Source: CBDDFN01 sp965227065
GTDB taxonomy: Bacteria; Pseudomonadota; Alphaproteobacteria; SPJN01
Length of the DNA: 64,000 nucleotides
NCBI GenBank assembly: GCA_965227065.1
Contig: CBDDFN010000020.1
Coordinates: 248,001-312,000, forward strand
Direction of reading: 5' to 3'
Below the pieces are notes generated by a model that searched no databases, was not told where the DNA came from, and saw only the letters and a list, made by a program, of their open reading frames with translations. The position numbers and the translations under genes are program-made. Of the stretch, positions 62,859 through 64,000 are shown in pieces. Numbering within the stretch: position 1 is the first letter of the stretch; each line of letters starts with the position of its first letter.

Positions 62859-63788
62859 ATGGTTGCGATTTCTGCATCTGCCGTGAAGGACCTGCGCGAG
62901 AAAACCGGCGCGGGCATGATGGACTGTAAAAAAGCTCTGTCTGAAAATGACGGCAACGTCGAAGCCGCCATGGACTGGCTGCGCGCCAAGGGCCTTGCCA
63001 AAGCCGCTAAAAAGTCGGGCCGTGTCGCGGCTGACGGTCTGGTCGGCATGGCGGTTAACGGCACCGATGGTGCGCTGGTTGAAGTCAACTCCGAAACCGA
63101 CTTTGTTGCCCGCAACGACACTTTCCAGGGCTTTGTTGAGAAAGCCACCGAACTGGCGCTCGCCCATGGCGGTGATGTCGAGGCGCTCAAGGCGGCTGAT
63201 TTCCCCGGCACCGGCCGCTCTGTCGGTGACGAGCTTGTCGAAATGGTCAGCACCATTGGTGAAAACATGACCCTGCGCCGGTCGGCCAAACTGTCGGTCG
63301 AAAAAGGTGTGGTTGCCGGTTACATGCACACCGCGACCAAGCCCGGCATGGGCAAGATCGGTGTTCTGGTTGCGCTGGAGTCGGATGCCGATGCCGGTGC
63401 GCTTGAAGCGCTGGGCAAACAAATCGCAATGCATATTGCGGCCACCAGCCCCGCTGCGTTGACCACCGAAGAGCTTGACCCCGAATTGGTCGAGCGCGAG
63501 CGGTCGGTTCTGATCGAACAAGCGCGCGAAAGCGGCAAGCCCGATAATATCATCGAGAAGATGATCGAGGGCCGGATGCGTAAATTCTACGAAGAAGTCG
63601 TGCTTCTCAAGCAGACCTTTGTGATCAATCCTGACCTGACGGTTGAAAAGGCAATTGCCGAAGCCGCCAAGGATGCCGGGTCCGACATCGCGCTCAAAGC
63701 CTATGCCCGCTTTGCGCTGGGTGAAGGCATTGAGAAAGAAGAAGATGATTTCGCGGCGGAGGTTGCGGCTGCTGCCGGCGCGAAGTAA
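62859..63788 (+). CDS. tsf: elongation factor Ts
   Basis: This 309-residue protein exchanges GDP for GTP on EF-Tu. The N-terminal UBA-like domain has L-R-E-K-T-G-A-G-M-M-D-C-K-K-A-L, and the core has the EF-Tu contact motif T-D-F-V-A-R-N-D. The choice between ATG 62853 and ATG 62859 is decided by the GGAG site, which is spaced properly only from 62859. It follows rpsB after 161 bases that contain two hairpins. Confidence 0.97.
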   Translation: MVAISASAVKDLREKTGAGMMDCKKALSENDGNVEAAMDWLRAKGLAKAAKKSGRVAADGLVGMAVNGTDGALVEVNSETDFVARNDTFQGFVEKATELALAHGGDVEALKAADFPGTGRSVGDELVEMVSTIGENMTLRRSAKLSVEKGVVAGYMHTATKPGMGKIGVLVALESDADAGALEALGKQIAMHIAATSPAALTTEELDPELVERERSVLIEQARESGKPDNIIEKMIEGRMRKFYEEVVLLKQTFVINPDLTVEKAIAEAAKDAGSDIALKAYARFALGEGIEKEEDDFAAEVAAAAGAK

Positions 63789-63807
63789 GTCTGAAATTTG
63801 AACACGG

Positions 63808-63840
63808 GGCCGGGTGCGTTTTTACGCGTCCGGCCTTTTT
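63808..63840 (+). terminator. Rho-independent terminator after tsf
   Basis: GGCCGGGTGCG pairs with CGCGTCCGGCC (two G-T pairs) around TTTTTA, followed by TTTTT. It lies 19 bases after the tsf stop and separates the rpsB-tsf unit from pyrH. Confidence 0.85.
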
Positions 63841-63923
63841 GCCATAAAAAGGCGCGCAATTTGCGTTGAATCGGGGTAAAACCCTGCCCCAGCATATGAA
63901 TTTTTGCGCGAAAGACCTCTGTC

Positions 63924-64000
63924 ATGAGCGACCCGCTGACTTACCGCCGCGTTCTCCTCAAACTTTCAGGCGAAGCCCTGATGGGCGACAGCCAGTATGG
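63924..64000 (+). CDS. pyrH: UMP kinase, N-terminal part only
   Basis: Only the first 25 codons are inside the window: M-S-D-P-L-T-Y-R-R-V-L-L-K-L-S-G-E-A-L-M-type, with the K-L-S-G-E-A-L phosphate-binding motif characteristic of bacterial UMP kinase. Its place after tsf matches the conserved rpsB-tsf-pyrH-frr order. The gene is cut by the window end. Confidence 0.9.
   Translation, partial: MSDPLTYRRVLLKLSGEALMGDSQY

Noticed and set aside
1..64000. Mobile elements, prophage, CRISPR arrays, toxin or defence genes
   Set aside because: I found no transposase, integrase, phage structural gene, direct-repeat array, restriction enzyme or toxin motif in any frame that is not a shadow. tRNA genes at 27.1, 34.0 and 35.1 kb show no integrase or duplicated tRNA end nearby.

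Overview
The window is a 64 kb piece of an alphaproteobacterial chromosome. The evidence is the GC-rich sequence, the 14-gene nuo cluster in the order A to N followed by birA, coaX, an RNase J gene, a DUF1467 gene, proS and a single lipoprotein-releasing permease with lolD, and the tail dnaE, rpsB, tsf, pyrH. Alphaproteobacterial families (DUF1489, DUF1467), a sigma-32 promoter of the alphaproteobacterial spacing before clpP, and a glnB-glnA operon agree with this. The sequence does not allow a firm genus. I see no prophage, insertion sequence, CRISPR array, rRNA or plasmid gene. Almost everything is core metabolism and housekeeping.

Region 1 (1 to about 13 kb) is rich in acyl-CoA and aldehyde metabolism: a thiolase cut by the window edge, a LiuC-like hydratase, a DUF1489 gene, a second enoyl-CoA hydratase, a GNAT acetyltransferase, a coniferyl-type aldehyde dehydrogenase and a PLP-dependent D-cysteine desulfhydrase/ACC deaminase relative. 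Then come two HupE/UreJ-like membrane proteins, a DEAD-box RNA helicase, a small lipoprotein, topoisomerase IV subunit B and an old-yellow-enzyme relative. A cloverleaf-like palindrome lies between two convergent genes near 2.4 kb.

Region 2 (13 to 27 kb) holds an acyltransferase-3 membrane protein, a MAPEG protein, and glnB-glnA behind a consensus sigma-54 promoter. It also holds an AstE/AspA-like metallohydrolase paired with a RimB-RimK fusion, an aminotransferase, a thiolase-like protein, a histidine phosphatase, an amidase, the bifunctional NAD(P)HX repair enzyme and two small proteins.

Region 3 (27 to 35.3 kb) is the protein quality-control block: tRNA-Leu, trigger factor, clpP, clpX, lon, HU, tRNA-Val, an unknown membrane protein and tRNA-Asp. 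clpP and probably lon carry heat-shock promoters.

Region 4 (35.3 to 57 kb) is the respiratory complex I operon. It continues in tightly packed, often overlapping genes through birA, coaX, rnj, DUF1467, proS and the lipoprotein-export pair. Region 5 (57 to 64 kb) has an esterase, a 41-residue membrane peptide, dnaE, rpsB, tsf and the start of pyrH.

Three apparent single-base indels, two in lon and one in the essential dnaE, all next to short same-base runs, suggest uncorrected sequencing or assembly errors rather than real gene loss. The best candidate for less-explored biology is the metallohydrolase plus RimB-RimK fusion at 17.7 to 20.1 kb, which could add and remove glutamate tails. The rest of the window is well-understood core genome.
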